A DNA stretch of 64,000 bases from Selaginella tamariscina. Its lineage: Eukaryota; Streptophyta; Lycopodiopsida; Selaginellales; Selaginellaceae. The number at the start of each line of letters is the position of its first letter. Position 1 is the first letter of the stretch. The translations under genes were made by a program, and so were the position numbers. This document shows positions 21,886-34,628 of the stretch, piece by piece. The stretch lies in assembly GCA_003024785.1 (NCBI GenBank), contig PUQB01000292.1, forward strand, positions 231,361 to 295,360. Direction: 5' to 3'. The notes below the pieces were generated by a model that saw only the letters and a list, made by a program, of their open reading frames with translations, was not told the origin of the DNA and searched no databases.

Positions 21886-24391
21886 TGCAAGGAACAAAGG
21901 TGTTCACGAATATCGACTTACGAGGGTTTATAATCTTGTACAGATTCATCCAGGCAATGAGTGAAGACTGCCTTTCGTGACTTCTTGAACCAGTTTGTGT
22001 AATCTACCTCGATGACATTTTGATTTTCCAAGGACCAAGCGGCTCATGACAAGCATGTACGACTAGTCCTATAGAGGCTTCGCGAGCATGGCTTGTATGC
22101 GAAGTTCGAAAGTGTTTCTTCGACAAGGATACTGTGGAGTTCTTGGGCTACATCGTCTCTCCTACTGGCGTTTCCATGGACATGCACAAGGTGAAGACTA
22201 TTGCGGAGTGGGAGAGGCCCAAGTCTGTACGAGACGTACAATGTTTCTTGGCTTTGCAAACTTCTACAGGCGTTTCATACAGGACTTCTCCAAGCGTGTA
22301 CTTCCACTCACGGAACTCACCAAACACACAGAAGTGTTCTCTTGGTCGACAAGGCGGAACATGGATTCACAACACTCAAAAACATTCACGACAGCTCTAA
22401 TTTTAGCACATCCTGATCCTTCTCGTTCCTTATTTGTTAAAGCTGATGCCTTAAATTTTGCAGTAGGATTTGTTCTTCACAAGTTGGAGAAGAAGTTGCT
22501 TCATCCTGTAGCTTTTCACTCTCGTAAGTTTCCTTTCGACAGAGATCAATTACGAGATTCATGACAAGGAACTCAAGGCCATTGTGGATCATTTGAGGAG
22601 TGGTGGCATTTCCTGGAAGGTGCTGCACCCTGTACAAGTTCTTATGGATCACAAGAACCTGGAGTATTTTTCAAACGGCTCGAGTTCTCAGTCAGCAACA
22701 GGCTAGGTGGGCGGAGTTCCTATCATCTTTTGATTTCATCATCATCTACAGGCCTAGTTTTTGAAATGGCAAGGCGGATGCATTCTCTAGGCGTCTTACC
22801 TTGCACCGACCCCGGGCGATCCTGCATATGACTGTCAAAAGCAAGTGTTGTTGGTCCTGATTGACTTCAGCTTGCAGTACTACAAGTTCATCAGGCTCCA
22901 GCAGATTCCACACTCTCTACAAGACATCGTTTGCAGTTGGCTACAGACGACTTGGTAGGAATGTGTTTTCACACATTAGTCCTGACATCGCAAGTTCCTC
23001 TTCCTTCAGTTCCCGTACATACTACAAGTTGTTTGCCATACAAGATGGACTCCTGTACCGGGAAGGTTCTCCTATACGTTCCTATTGGTGTTTGCAGGAC
23101 TCGTGTGGTACAGATTGTCATGATACCCTGGCTACAGGACATTTTGGTGTGGCCAAGACAGTTCAGTTGGTGACTTGCAACTATTGGTGGCCTGGGTTGC
23201 AAGGTTTTGTGGACAAGTTTGTACGGACTTGTGACACCTGCAATAGGTCGAAGATGCCTTGTCACGCGCCCTCTGGTCTTCTTCGTCCTCTTCCTGTTCC
23301 TTCTGCTCTTGGAGATCCATTTCTATGGATTTCCTCACAGATCTTCCTCCTTCTTGTGGATTTGATGCAGTTCTTGTGGTGGTTGACCGTTTCACCAAAC
23401 ATGCTCATTTTCTACCATGTCACAAGACTGCTACAGGCCAGACAACCGTTGAGTTGGTGATCCGCGAAGTATTCCGACACTACGGTCTTCTTAAGAGCAT
23501 TGTTTCTGATCGAGGCCCACAATTCATGTCCAAGTTTTGGCAAGAACTTCTCCGGAGTTTATAGGTTAAAGCGGACCTTTCTTCAGGATACTATCCACAA
23601 CTAATGGGCAGTCAGAACGCACGATTCAGACTTTGGAGCAATATCTTCACTGCTTCATTAGTTACAATAGGACAACTGATGTGGACCTTCTTCACTACAA
23701 TAACTCCGTTCATGCATCTACAGGCCAGATACCTTTCTTTGCTTTTACAGGCTACCATCCACGTTTTGACTTTGCTCTCCTGCTTCTCCTTCTTCCACTC
23801 CTGCAGTACAGGATCGTCTCCAGCATCTTCGTCAGGTACATGAGGATCTCCGGGTTCATCTTCAGCAGGCACAGGAACAGTACAAGCGTTATGCTGATGC
23901 TCATCGTCAACCAGCACCTACATACAAGATTGGTGATCTCGTGTGGCTTCTTCGTCAGGCATATTCATACCAACAGCCTTCTTCTAAGTTGGATTTTCAA
24001 TGATTGGGCCCTTACAGGATTGCGGCTGAGGTCAATCCTGTAGCTTTCCGACTCGAGTTACCATCTACAGTGAAACTTTATCCTATGTTTCACACCTCTT
24101 TGTTGGAGCCGTATCATTCTTTTTCTCTTCCTAGTCGTGCTTCTTCTCTTCCCCCTCCTGTGGTCATTGATGGTGAACCTGAGTATGAAGTTGCAGCCAT
24201 CCTTGATTCTCGTTTTTCATTGCGCCAACTTCAATACTTGGTGGATTGGAAAGGTTATTTGCCTACCAATCGCACTTGGGAAATGCATCCAACTTACTCC
24301 ATACTTCTTCCAAAGTTGCTACTTTCCATCGACGTTATCCTACTAAACCAAGTCCTAAGACTCATGGAACTCGTCCTTAGGGAGGAGGTGC
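21886..24391 (+). pseudogene. Degenerate Ty3/gypsy pol (chromodomain type)
   Basis: Frameshifted and stop-containing pol of a chromovirus-like LTR retrotransposon, starting inside reverse transcriptase (FTNIDLRG near 21910). In order: the end of RT (YAKFE, FLGY), RNase H (about 22350-22800), integrase zinc finger (CDTCNRSKMPCHAP near 23228), the integrase core (VSDRGPQF near 23505) and a C-terminal chromodomain (LVDWKGYLPTNRTWE near 24237-24281). The gag, protease and 5' LTR are missing. A purine-rich tract (24377-24391) leads into the 3' LTR. Not functional. Confidence 0.8.
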
Positions 24392-24978
24392 TGTCACGAC
24401 CCAATACATGATGCAAGATACAAGATATGGGTTACAGGATATGCCTATAGGATATACCTACAAGATATGCCTGCAGGATATTCCTACAGGATATACCTAC
24501 AGGATATTCCTACAGGATATGCCTATAGGATATTCCTACAGGATATGCCTACAGGATATTCCTACATGATATACCTATAGGATATTCCTATAGGATATGC
24601 CTATAGGATATACTACAGGATATGCTTAGAGGATAAGGGTCACTATTTTTAGCTCATGACCAGATTAGATTCATGACAAGATTAGCTTGGAGTTGTGAGT
24701 ATAAAAGCTCCGACCTAATTGTTGTACAATCAGTTACTATCAACATTAGTCTTTCTACGATCAATCTTGTCTTCTTTTATCTTATCTTGTCTTGCTCCTT
24801 ACCTCCTGCTCTTGTCTAGTTCATGGTTCCTAGTTCCTGTCCTACTCCAGTTCCTGTCCTGCTCCCTGTCCTGCTTTTGAGTCAAGCTTCTTTGTTCTCG
24901 GAATCCTACTCACTTCTTGTTCTCGGAATTCTACTCACTTCCTTGTTCCTGGATCGTGGCTTGACAAATTATGTGACA
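24392..24978 (+). mobile_element. 3' LTR of the chromodomain gypsy element
   Basis: Begins TGTCAC after a polypurine tract and ends GTGACA, giving 6-bp inverted ends and a length of 587 bp. Its first third (about 24413-24640) is a degenerate tandem array of CCTACAGGATAT-type units of 16-18 bp. A TATA-like GTATAAAAG lies at about 24698. No matching 5' LTR is in the window. Confidence 0.6.
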
Positions 24979-25812
24979 AAGGCCCCCTTTTGTTTTCATG
25001 TTTTGTAAAGTGGGCTAGCACGAAATCTCATTCCGGATAAGAATATACTTGGTGAGTTTAACCTAACAACCATCAATCGAAACCTATTCAAAAATTATAG
25101 TACAACCAATATATAGTATCCCTCGTCTATTCGAGCAAACACAAGTGTATAGCTTTGATAAATAAGCTTTAATAAGCATCTTACTTTAATAATTGGTATA
25201 CCCCAATTTCCTAATTTTATATACAATTGCATTATAAAAAATATAATTTATAAATCAATTATAATTATATGTTTTCATAAACATACATTAATAACCAATA
25301 TATAACTAAGTTCTCCCAATTGGCAAAAGTACGACATAATTGGGAGAATGATGAAATGATACTTTATAAGCAGCAGTCATTAGAACACAACAAAAAGAAG
25401 CAATCAAACAACCTACCCAACCATTGCAAATGGAGGATTTTGACTGGCATTACGGTTTAAACACGGAAGAAGAAAAACTCTTCTTCGAAAGCAACCCGAA
25501 ACTTGTGGAGATAGCACAAGCTGATTTATATCAAATGACACCGAGAAGACAGTACAGAGAAGACAACTACTAGTGATCAACAACAGCAACATATGGACAT
25601 TCTCGGACTAACGGATAAGTTCAAACAACCCACGCAACAACAACTACAATTCAAAACAAAGAACACGGACTCAACAAAAACTGAAAACTTCGACAAATGA
25701 GAAGATTGAAGAAGTGAAAATTAAAACAAGTGAATATGGACCACGAAAAGTACAAATAGCAGTCGATCTCGAATCAGAATACCGAAATAACTAATAAACG
25801 TACTACATCAAA

Positions 25813-28300
25813 ATGCAGATGTCTTTGCTTGGAGTTACGAAGATTCCACCAACAATTTGTACCCATAAGATAGAATTACTACCACATGCAATCCCAAGAA
25901 AACAACAAGCATACCGTATGAATCCAACATTCCTAGCAAAAGTGAAAGAAGAAGTGGACAAGAAAACCGGATTCATTTATCCAATCGAAAACCCGCAATG
26001 GTTTATCACTAATTGTCGTAATATCAAGAAAAATGATAAATTATGTATCTGCATCAATTATAAGAAATGAATGATGTAACGAGGTGGGATACATACCCAA
26101 TACCCTTCACAGAAGAATTATTGATATGGTACTAGGATACGAAATATATTACTTTCTGGACGGATTTTCAGGATACAACCAAGTACAAGTGGACCTAGCA
26201 GATCAACCAAAAACAGCATTCATTAGTCCTTGGGTACATATGCGTATTGCGTTATGCCTTTTGGGTTATGTAACGCACCATTTACCTTCCAACGATTGGT
26301 TAGTAAAACATTCTGGGATTATCTGACAACGTTTATGAAAGTTTTCTTGGATGATTTTAGCATCTATGGAACGCAAGACGAACACCTAGACTATTTAACG
26401 AAGTGTTTTGGGAAATGCCAATTGAACAATATAGCTCTTAATCCGGAAGAAGTGCGTAATTTCTGTAAAATCAAGAGTCCTACTTGGGCATATTATATGC
26501 AAAGATGGAATAATGGTGGACCAAGATAAAGTCAAAGTAATACAAATAATGCAACCTCCTAAAGATGTAAGCGAAGTATGATGGCTCCTTGGAAAAATGG
26601 ATATCATTGACGATTCATCAAAAACTATGCAGCAATAGCGAAACCATTAAATATGCTCTTAAGGAAAACGCAACCATTCAAATGGGATCCACAATGCAAA
26701 CAGAGCTTCAACACGTTGAAACAAGCATTAATGAAGGCTCCATTCTAAAATTGGAGACAAGAATTTCATGTACAAGTGGACGCATTGTCACTACTATCGG
26801 ATGCATATTAACACAAACCCAAGAAGACGGAAAAGATCGTCCATTATATTACGCGAGTCGATGGTTAGCACATGCAGAAGAAAACTACACAACTATGGAA
26901 AAGGAAGCACTCGGAATGGTCTATGCAGCCAAGAAATTTCAGCATTATCTGCTAGCAAATAAAGTTAAATTCATTGTCGATCATCAAGCTCTTATACACT
27001 TATTAAGCAAGACCAAGCTAGAAGGAAGATTAATACGCTGATTAATACGCTGAGGAAGAAGGTGTCAGCATGAATGATGAACTACCAGATGCTAGTTTAT
27101 TTCAGATACAATAAGAAGAACAACCACAACACTACAATCACAAAGGATATTTACAAGATATTGAACACTTTCTAACCACCAGAATAGCACCAAATAAATA
27201 TGCAACCAACAACAATGCAAACAACTCATCTTACGATCCAAGCCATACTCCATGATATCAAGTATACTATACAAGAGCGGAAGGGATGAAGTCTTAAGGA
27301 GATGCCTGCCAATGGAGGAAGTTCAGCTCGTATTACGAGAAGGCCACTCAGGTGAACACGGTGGACACTTTGCAAGGATGTTAACAGCATGCACAATATT
27401 GTAGTCCAGATTATGGTTGCCTACATTATTCAAGAATGCTATAGAATATTGTCAGAAATGTTTAAAGTGTAACGAACATCAACCAACTCCACATCATCAA
27501 GTTCAACCACTACATCCAATAGAACCATTAGCTCCATTTATGAAATGGGGAATGGATTTATGGGACCAATCAATCTTAAAAGCAGCAAAGGAATCAATAT
27601 ATATTGGTACTCACAAATTACGTTACTAAATGGGCGAAAGCTATCGCATTATGGGATTGCCGCTCAATGCGTGTAGCCAAGTTTATCTATGAAAACATCA
27701 TAGTACGATTTGGTGCCCCAAAGGAACTTATCAGTGACTAGGGGACTCATTTTGTTAACACGTCATCAAAGTACTTTGCAACGAATACTTAGTAAAGAAT
27801 TACGTCTATACAGCATATTATCCACAAGGCAATGGACAAGCAGAAGATACTAACAAAATATTAAAGACCATATTGACCAAGATAGTGAACAGAATCGCAA
27901 AAACTGGGACGAAAAACTCGCATCTGCATTATGGGCATACTGTACTATGTATAAAGTGGCAACAAAGTTTACACCATTTTAACTTACATAGCCATTGAGT
28001 ATATCATACCATCATTATAATGTCACTCGAATATATTGGAGAACCAGAACAAGTTAAACAACGATTTACAACTTGAAAAGCTTGACGAGAAATGACAACA
28101 AGCAGTCTTCAACATACAAGCGATACAAAACACGTATTAAAGGCATGGCACGATCGACTACGACGACAATGAAGACCCATATTCCGAGTCGGAGAAATGG
28201 TATGGCACTATCGAGGAAATCTCCGACCATCGGACATAAGTTCAAGTCCAAATGGTATGGACCATACATTATTACCGATATTACGGGATAACAACACCGT
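25813..28300 (+). pseudogene. Tat/Athila-like pol (RT, RNase H, integrase), broken
   Basis: Frameshifted reverse transcriptase with [18 protein letters not shown] (26242-26295) and the catalytic FLDDFSIYG (26344-26370). RNase H follows (YYASRWLAHAEENY, near 26846-26887). The integrase zinc finger (CQKCLKCNEH, near 27450-27479) and a core with many stops (LISDQG region near 27730) come next. The GLCNAP and DDFSIYG wording is that of plant OTA (Tat/Athila) gypsy elements rather than chromoviruses. Not translatable as one protein. The RT portion is repeated at 63000-64000. Confidence 0.75.
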
Positions 28301-28872
28301 CTCTTATGGATGATACAACACGAGTCCTACTAACAACGAATACAAATTGCATACGAAAATATACCACCAACAAGCAAGAGGACGATCTTGACGATGACCT
28401 GAAATATGAATTGCACAGCAAGCTAGAGACAGAAACGCACAACAAACCAGAACACAAATTGCACAACGAAAGCAAACACGAACTAAACAATGACCCGAAA
28501 TACGATCTCAGCCATAAGTCAAGACATGGAAAAGCACGTATCAGCATGGTGGGTAGACGTCAGCAGAATCTTCTGGAAACATCGAGGGAATATCGAAATC
28601 CAAAACATGGGAAATTCGAGAAATACAAAATCCAATGATGAGATATTCTTTATCAAATCTATCAAAAACCAAGGCATTCACACACCCAGAAAATCCAATA
28701 TCGACACGTGGAGTACTTAGAAGACACTGACAGATCATAAATTTTCCATGCATAAAATGGCAACATCACCCAACCGAATGCACACACTAGGGTTTCCCAT
28801 TTCTTCTTTACTTTCTTCCTCATGTGATCTTCGAGTCCTTCATCTTTTTCTTCCTTCATTCACTGTTCACTC

Positions 28873-30136
28873 ATGGAATCGATGGACGAGTACACCGACA
28901 CAACAAGCACTTCCGCAACAGCACTGAATACAGCATCCCAGTCTCAATTCCACTTTCGCCAGTATTGTATCGTATTGTTCGTCCAACACCAACACTCATA
29001 TCGGATATACGGAAATGGATATAGCAGATGCAGTTGGAGCGATACTTCGACACATTTGTTCACAAACGATTGGATCAACAGGGTGAACACTTAGTTGATC
29101 AGGCGATTAAGGCTTATACACCACAATTCAAGGCGTTACAATTACATGGCGGGGCATTCACTTTCACAAGTAAGATCATTAGGGATGTGTTTGAATTCCC
29201 AGATCCAAACACTTCTTTTGATCCAATTCCGCAAGTCCACACATACATACAAGCCTACACCGACAACTATGACAGGTTTCTCCAGAACAGAGGACTACCA
29301 ACGTAGCACCAACGTCCATTTTACGAGAAGCTCATAAGAATTGCATCAAGGCTATCACCACCGCATTTGCCTTCCGCAAAACTCTGGCAGGTTTCAATAA
29401 GGAAATCGGGTATGTCTATCATGTATCTGAATAGGGACACAAACCAGATTGGGGGAGCTAGTCGTAGTGGGGCTGCAATGTGAGCTGCAAACTCTGCACA
29501 ATCCCAAAAGCAAGGACAAGGAGACAACTGTATTTCTGGTGCTTCATCACATTCTAACAGCCCTCTATATTACGCATGTGGACTTAGCACCAATAGGTAC
29601 ACCAGTACTCACCACAAGATAGGGTTTGGTTAGGTCTTACTTCACAATATCCAAACAATGTTTTTGACACTCGTGATTTGGACACACCACTACCAACCAA
29701 GTCGAAGAAACGACCACGCTCACAAGCAAAGAAGCTAGAAGAACTGCAGACACAGGAACCCATAGTGACACTCCAATTTGTGGACGACGAAGAAGATGAT
29801 GATTAAGTCCTATAGAGGAGACCATTGCCACGAGGAGACCTTTAAAGGACGCATAACAAGCCCACAGCGTCAACTTCCACAACATACATGGAATGTGAAG
29901 ACACAACACCATCAGATCACATTTATATGGAAGATCCCAACCATCTTACAACACCAACCTCCACGGCACCCATGGAGTGTGGAGACTTGGCACCATCAGA
30001 CAACATCAATATGCACGACACCATAGTACCATCACCACCACTAGCTCATCCTCAAACTACCACAGGTACTCCTCATATCATAGCACCACAGGTAACAACT
30101 CCAATAGAGCAAGTACAGGCTCCAGCTGTACAGTAG
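28873..30136 (+). pseudogene. Extra downstream ORF of the Tat/Athila-like element, 5' part
   Basis: Starts at ATG 28873 (acidic, Thr/Ser-rich) and shifts frame into a helical segment (QLERYFDTFVHKRLDQQG, 29028-29081). This has the look of the plant-specific extra ORF that follows integrase in Tat/Athila elements. Later parts are Pro/Thr/His-rich (29700-30136). Several frameshifts interrupt it. The nested element begins 76 bp later, and the coding sense resumes at 34083. I do not know its function. Confidence 0.45.
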
Positions 30137-30212
30137 ACACATCAAGAACTGCATTTGCCAGTACCAACACATGGACAACTAGCCAAGAACGACATTCACA
30201 ATAAAAGGGAGG

Positions 30213-30420
30213 TGTTACGACCCGTATAACAAATCAAAGAATATTCCCCAGAAAGGTATAAACTAGAATATTCCTAAAGAGGTATACCTATATCTGAGAT
30301 AATTAAGGGCACCCTAAGATGGAAAGCCTTTTGGAGAGCAGCATGTGGAGACTAGAGACAGCTCGGGGGAGGTCGGGTGGTTTTGTGAGGGTCTCTAGTT
30401 TGTACGTAGTGGTCCTAACA
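30213..30420 (+). repeat. 5' LTR of the nested element
   Basis: 208 bp, TGTTA...TAACA ends, preceded by TSD GGAGG and followed at once by the primer binding site. Contains GAATATTC motifs (30240, 30265). Confidence 0.9.
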
Positions 30421-30669
30421 ATTGGTATCGGAGCAAGGTTCGAGATGAGTGCCTGGTGGGAAGGGATAATACCACCTGTGTGGAGACGTTGGACACTAAA
30501 AGGCAAATTGTCCAAGGAGAAGCAAGCCCAAGGCAAAAGTTTCAATGGTAGCAAGGACAAGTAGACGCCTAAGAAGCTTTAGGAGATGGAGCGTGGAGAG
30601 GAGCACAAAGGAGACTTCTCTAAACCACAAGGTAAATTTCTATTTGTTCTTGCTCAATAGGTAAACTAC

Positions 30670-33569
30670 ATGGCACGGGAGGAGCCACACACACGTGCTA
30701 TTGTGGTGGAGGGACGACTTGGTGAGCGTCCAGTGCGAGTCCTTGTGGATAGCATGAGTAGCGATAACTTTGTGTCAACAAAGTTAGTGGAGGAGTGCAG
30801 CTTGCCCACGAAGACTGTGCCTCAATACGAATTTGAAGGCTCAGCTATCACACAGAGCTACAGTGCTTGTGTGGAGGAGTTACAGCTGGAGGTTGGCAAA
30901 ACCCATGGTGGAGCTGTGCAAAGAGCCTCAATACGAGATTGAGGGCTCAGCTATCACACAGAGCTACATGCTTGTGTGGAGGAGTTACAGCTGGAGGTTG
31001 GCAAAACCCAGCTGGTGGAGCGCGAAGAGCCTCAATACGAGATTGAGGGCTCAGCTATCACACAGAGCTACAGTGCTTGTGTGGAGGAGTTACAGCTGGA
31101 GGTTGGCAAAACCCAGCTGGTGGAGCTGCGAAGAGCCTCAATACGAGATTGAGGGCTCAGCTATCACACAGAGCTACAGTGCTTGTGTGGAGGAGTTACA
31201 GCTGTAGGTTGGCAAAACCCAGCTGGTGGAGCTGCACGAAGACTGTGCCTCAATACGAGATTGAGGGCTCAGCTATCACACAGAGCTACAGTGCTTGTGT
31301 GGAGGAGTTACAGCTGTAGGTTGGCAAAACCCAGCTGGTGGAGCTGAACGAAGACTGTGCCTCAATACGAGATTGAGGGCTTAGTTGTCACACAGAGCTA
31401 AATTGCTTGTGTTACAGCTAGAGGTTGGCAAAACCCAGCTGGTGGAGACTTTCTTTCTTGCGAAGCTAGTGCGTGTGGATCCTAAGATCTAGTGGAGCAC
31501 CAAGCACATGAAGCTTGAGTATAGTGAAGTGAAAGACACTTGGTTTGGAACAAAGCTTGAGTCTCCAAACAAGTTCTTTTACTGTCACCTTGAGCAAAGC
31601 TGTTGTGCGAGGAGTTTGCTGACGTCTTCCCTCCGAGCTACCTCATGGCTACCACATGCAAGAGGTGTGGAGCTGGAATAGGGTACGAAAGCCATTTACC
31701 GTAAGCCATTCCGACTGAGCCATGCTAAGGAGCAAGAGGTTAAGAGACAAGTGATGGAGCTATTGGAATATGGCTTCATACAACTGAGCAAGTCTCCATT
31801 TGGTGCACCAGTATTGCTTGTCAGGAAGAAATGGCACCATGAGGATGTGCATAGACTACAGAGCTCTCAACAAGCAAACAGTGAAGGACAGGATGCCCAT
31901 GCCATGTGTGGATACTATCATGGATCATCTCGGCCAGAGTGTTCACCAAGATAGTTGGGCATTTCGAGTTCACTGTTATGCCATTCGGCTTAACAAATGC
32001 CCCAGTCACATTCACTCGGTTGACGACTGAGGTGTTTGGTGACTACTTGCACGACTTTGTGGAGATCTTCCTCAACGATATTCTTATTTACAGTAAGAAT
32101 ATGAAGGAGCATGTGCAGCATTTGCGAAGAGTTCTTCAGTTGTTGAGGGAGAACAAGCTCTATGCAAAGAAGAGCAAATGTGCATTTGCTCAGTGCAAAG
32201 TGGAGTATTTGGGTCACATTGTGACGCCAAGTGGAGTGAAGACTGATCCACAAGGTGGCAGTGGTGGAGCAATGGCCAGTTCCTAGCAATGCAGAAGAGT
32301 TACGGAGTTTCTTGGGCATGGCTGGTTATTACCGGCGGTATGTCAAGGATTATGCCAAGAAAGCTTCTCCGTTAACTAGGTTGCTGAGGAAGGACGTTCC
32401 CTTTGCATGAAGTGCTTCAGAGAAGAGCAGTTTCCAAGCTTTGAAACAAGCTTTGGTACGTGCACTAGTTTTATGTATTGCAGATCCCTCTAAGCCTTAT
32501 GAGGTATCGTGTGATGCAAGTGGAGTGGCCATTGGAGTTGTACTTATGCAAGAGGGAAGGCCTATTGCTTATAAGAGTCGTACTTGAATCCTGCAGAGCA
32601 ACAATACTCAACGTATGAGCAAGAACTACTGGCTATTGTTAATGCATTATGAGTTTGGAGGCACTATCTTTATGGTGCAAGTTTCAAAGTGTTTACAGAT
32701 CACAAGACTTTGGTGTATCTGTTCAAACAGAAAGAGTTAAACTCTCAGCAAGCTCGCTGGATGGTTAAGCTCATGGAGTTTGGCAAATTTCCTATTGAGC
32801 ATTGCGTGGGAAAGGCTAACGTGGTGGTATATGCTTTGTCACACGTTAGGAGAGCCACAGTGGTTAGAGAATTCCAAACACGCTTATGTAATGCATTAAC
32901 AAGGACGGTCAGTGAGTTTAGCCAGGTAGTTCAACATGCTCAAGCACAAGACGCTGAGGTGCAGAGCTCAGAGGACAGCTAGAGCCACCATTCTCATTTT
33001 AGGATGGAGTTTTGTACTACAATGGCCGTGTGTATCTTCCTCGTGTGGACCATTTGATCAACCAGGTACTATATTTCCATCATGATCACCGGAGGCTGGT
33101 CATTTTGGGGGGAGGAAAACGTATGAGTTGATCAAGAGAAGGTTCTATTGGAGGAATATGAAAGCTAATATCATAGAGTACTGCAGGACTTGTGACAAGT
33201 GTCAGCAAGTAAAGGTGCCCAGGGAAAAACCAAGTGGGCTATTAGTACCATTGCCTATTCCAGACAGGCGATGGGGCAGTATCTCTATGGACTTTGTCAC
33301 CCATTTGCCAAGGACACAGTGGCATTGGAATGAGTCCATATTATGCTATGTTTGGACGGCATTCCAAGACAGCTTTTGAGCTGGGTTTAGCAAGTAAGAA
33401 AGCTCAAGGCAACATGGATGAGGAAGCTAAAGATCTGAGTGTTGAGCTTAGAAACATTCAGAGTTTGTGCAAGAAGAACTTACAAGTAGCTCAGAGCCGA
33501 GCTATCAAGTTTGTTAATGAGCACAGAAGCTTCCAAGAGTTCCAGGTGGGAGATTATGTATATCTCTGA
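30670..33569 (+). pseudogene. Gag-less pol of the nested element, with deleted integrase core
   Basis: Starts with a retropepsin-like segment (VRVLVDSMSSDNFVS; the usual D-S/T-G reads DSM). A sixfold repeat follows (30815-31450), then RT (MCIDYRALNKQTVKDR near 31850; FEFTVMPFGLTNAPVTF at 31966-32016). At the catalytic box FLND stands where FLDD is expected (32067-32080). RNase H (near 32480-32860) and the integrase zinc finger (CRTCDKCQQVKVPREKP, 33181-33232) follow. After SMDFVTHLP the sequence jumps to YYAMFGRHSKTAFELG, so most of the D-D-E core is gone. Stops and frameshifts occur throughout. Confidence 0.8.
30815..31450 (+). repeat. Six tandem 100-115 bp repeats inside the retroelement
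   Basis: Units begin CCTCAATACGA at about 30820, 30928, 31030, 31135, 31248 and 31360, and contain GGCTCAGCTATCACACAGAGC and GGAGGAGTTACAGCTG. They lie just after the protease motif. They arose by tandem duplication of a segment between protease and RT; unit lengths are not all multiples of three. Confidence 0.85.
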
Positions 33570-33876
33570 GTGGTATTTGCCACACATGTAAGGCGGAACA
33601 CTATTGTGGCCTTACGAAGGGACACAATGATAAGTTGTCTCCTAGGTACTCAGGTCCTTATGAGATTCTGGAGCGTATCGATAAGGTGACATATCGACTA
33701 CGGCTGCCAGAAGGAGTGAGGGTGCACCCAGTGTTTCATATTAGCCATTAAAGAGAGTACTCACAAGGAACGAGTCCCGGGTAGATTCTTTGTGGATGTA
33801 CGAGGCTAATGATACAGGACCAGTTGAGTAAGTTATACTGCCCTTGAGGACAAGGACTTGCTAATGGGGGGAGGAT

Positions 33877-34077
33877 TGTTACGACCCGTATAACAAATCA
33901 AAGAATATTCCCCAAAAAGGTATAAGCTAGAATATTCCTAAAGAGTATACCTATATCTGAGATAATTAAGGGCACCCTAAGATGGAAGCCTTTTGGAGAG
34001 CAGCGTGTGGAGACTAGAGACAGCTCGGGGAGGTCGGGTTTTTGTGAGGTCTCTAGTTTGTACGTAGGTTCCTAACA
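33877..34077 (+). repeat. 3' LTR of the nested element
   Basis: 201 bp, near-identical to 30213-30420, preceded by GGGGGGAGGAT and followed by TSD GGAGG. The few differences (3 or so substitutions and several one- to three-base gaps) suggest a fairly young insertion. Confidence 0.9.
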
Positions 34078-34082
34078 GGAGG

Positions 34083-34571
34083 AGTAAACAGCCCTATTCA
34101 ACCACTACAACAATGGGGCATCATGCTTCGGATCGTCAGGAGCGGGACACACCTAGGGGTTCTAAGTGCACGCGTGATCAAACTGCTTCACCCGGATTAC
34201 CACCGCAAGACCCAACGAATGATACTACTCTCGAAGGTCAGCTTTTACATCTTTGAAGTGTTGTCGATTCCATCATGCAACAAGTAGCGGTACAATGAGG
34301 AGAAGCGACTCTCACTCAACAATTCCGTGACCGCTATAACGCCATCAACAAACAACTCCTGGAGCACTCGAACATCATGCGACGTCTATACGAACAACAC
34401 AAGGTACTCATAGACATCGTGCACACACAAGTTGAGCAAGTGCGCAACATCCATGACAAGATGAGCGAGTTCAACCCAACGACAGCTACAACCACAGACA
34501 ACACAGAGGAAGTACGCAAATTACGCAAAGAAAACCACAAGCTCAAGGCCTTTGTCGCATCTTTCTGCTGA
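34083..34571 (+). pseudogene. Extra downstream ORF of the Tat/Athila-like element, 3' part
   Basis: Continuation of the 28873-30136 coding region after the nested insertion. The C-terminal part (34377-34571) is a good coiled coil (EQHKVLIDIVHTQVEQVRNI..., then EEVRKLRKENHKLKAF). It ends at a stop 55 bp before the 3' LTR. Two upstream in-frame stops show it is not functional. Confidence 0.45.
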
Positions 34572-34628
34572 ACAATGGGAACATTGTAAGGTTGTATCGG
34601 GGTGATGCAACACTTCCAGTCTGGGGGA

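Larger units (their letters stand above)
30213..34077 (+). mobile_element. Complete small Ty3/gypsy LTR retrotransposon (nested)
   Basis: LTRs at 30213-30420 and 33877-34077 begin TGTTACGACC and end CCTAACA, and differ by only a few substitutions and short indels. The 5-bp target duplication GGAGG (30208-30212 and 34078-34082) shows a clean insertion. A tRNA-iMet-like primer site (TTGGTATCGGAGCA) follows the 5' LTR and a polypurine tract (33861-33876) precedes the 3' LTR. There is almost no room for gag (about 240 bp before protease), and the integrase core is deleted, so it should depend on another element. Confidence 0.9.
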
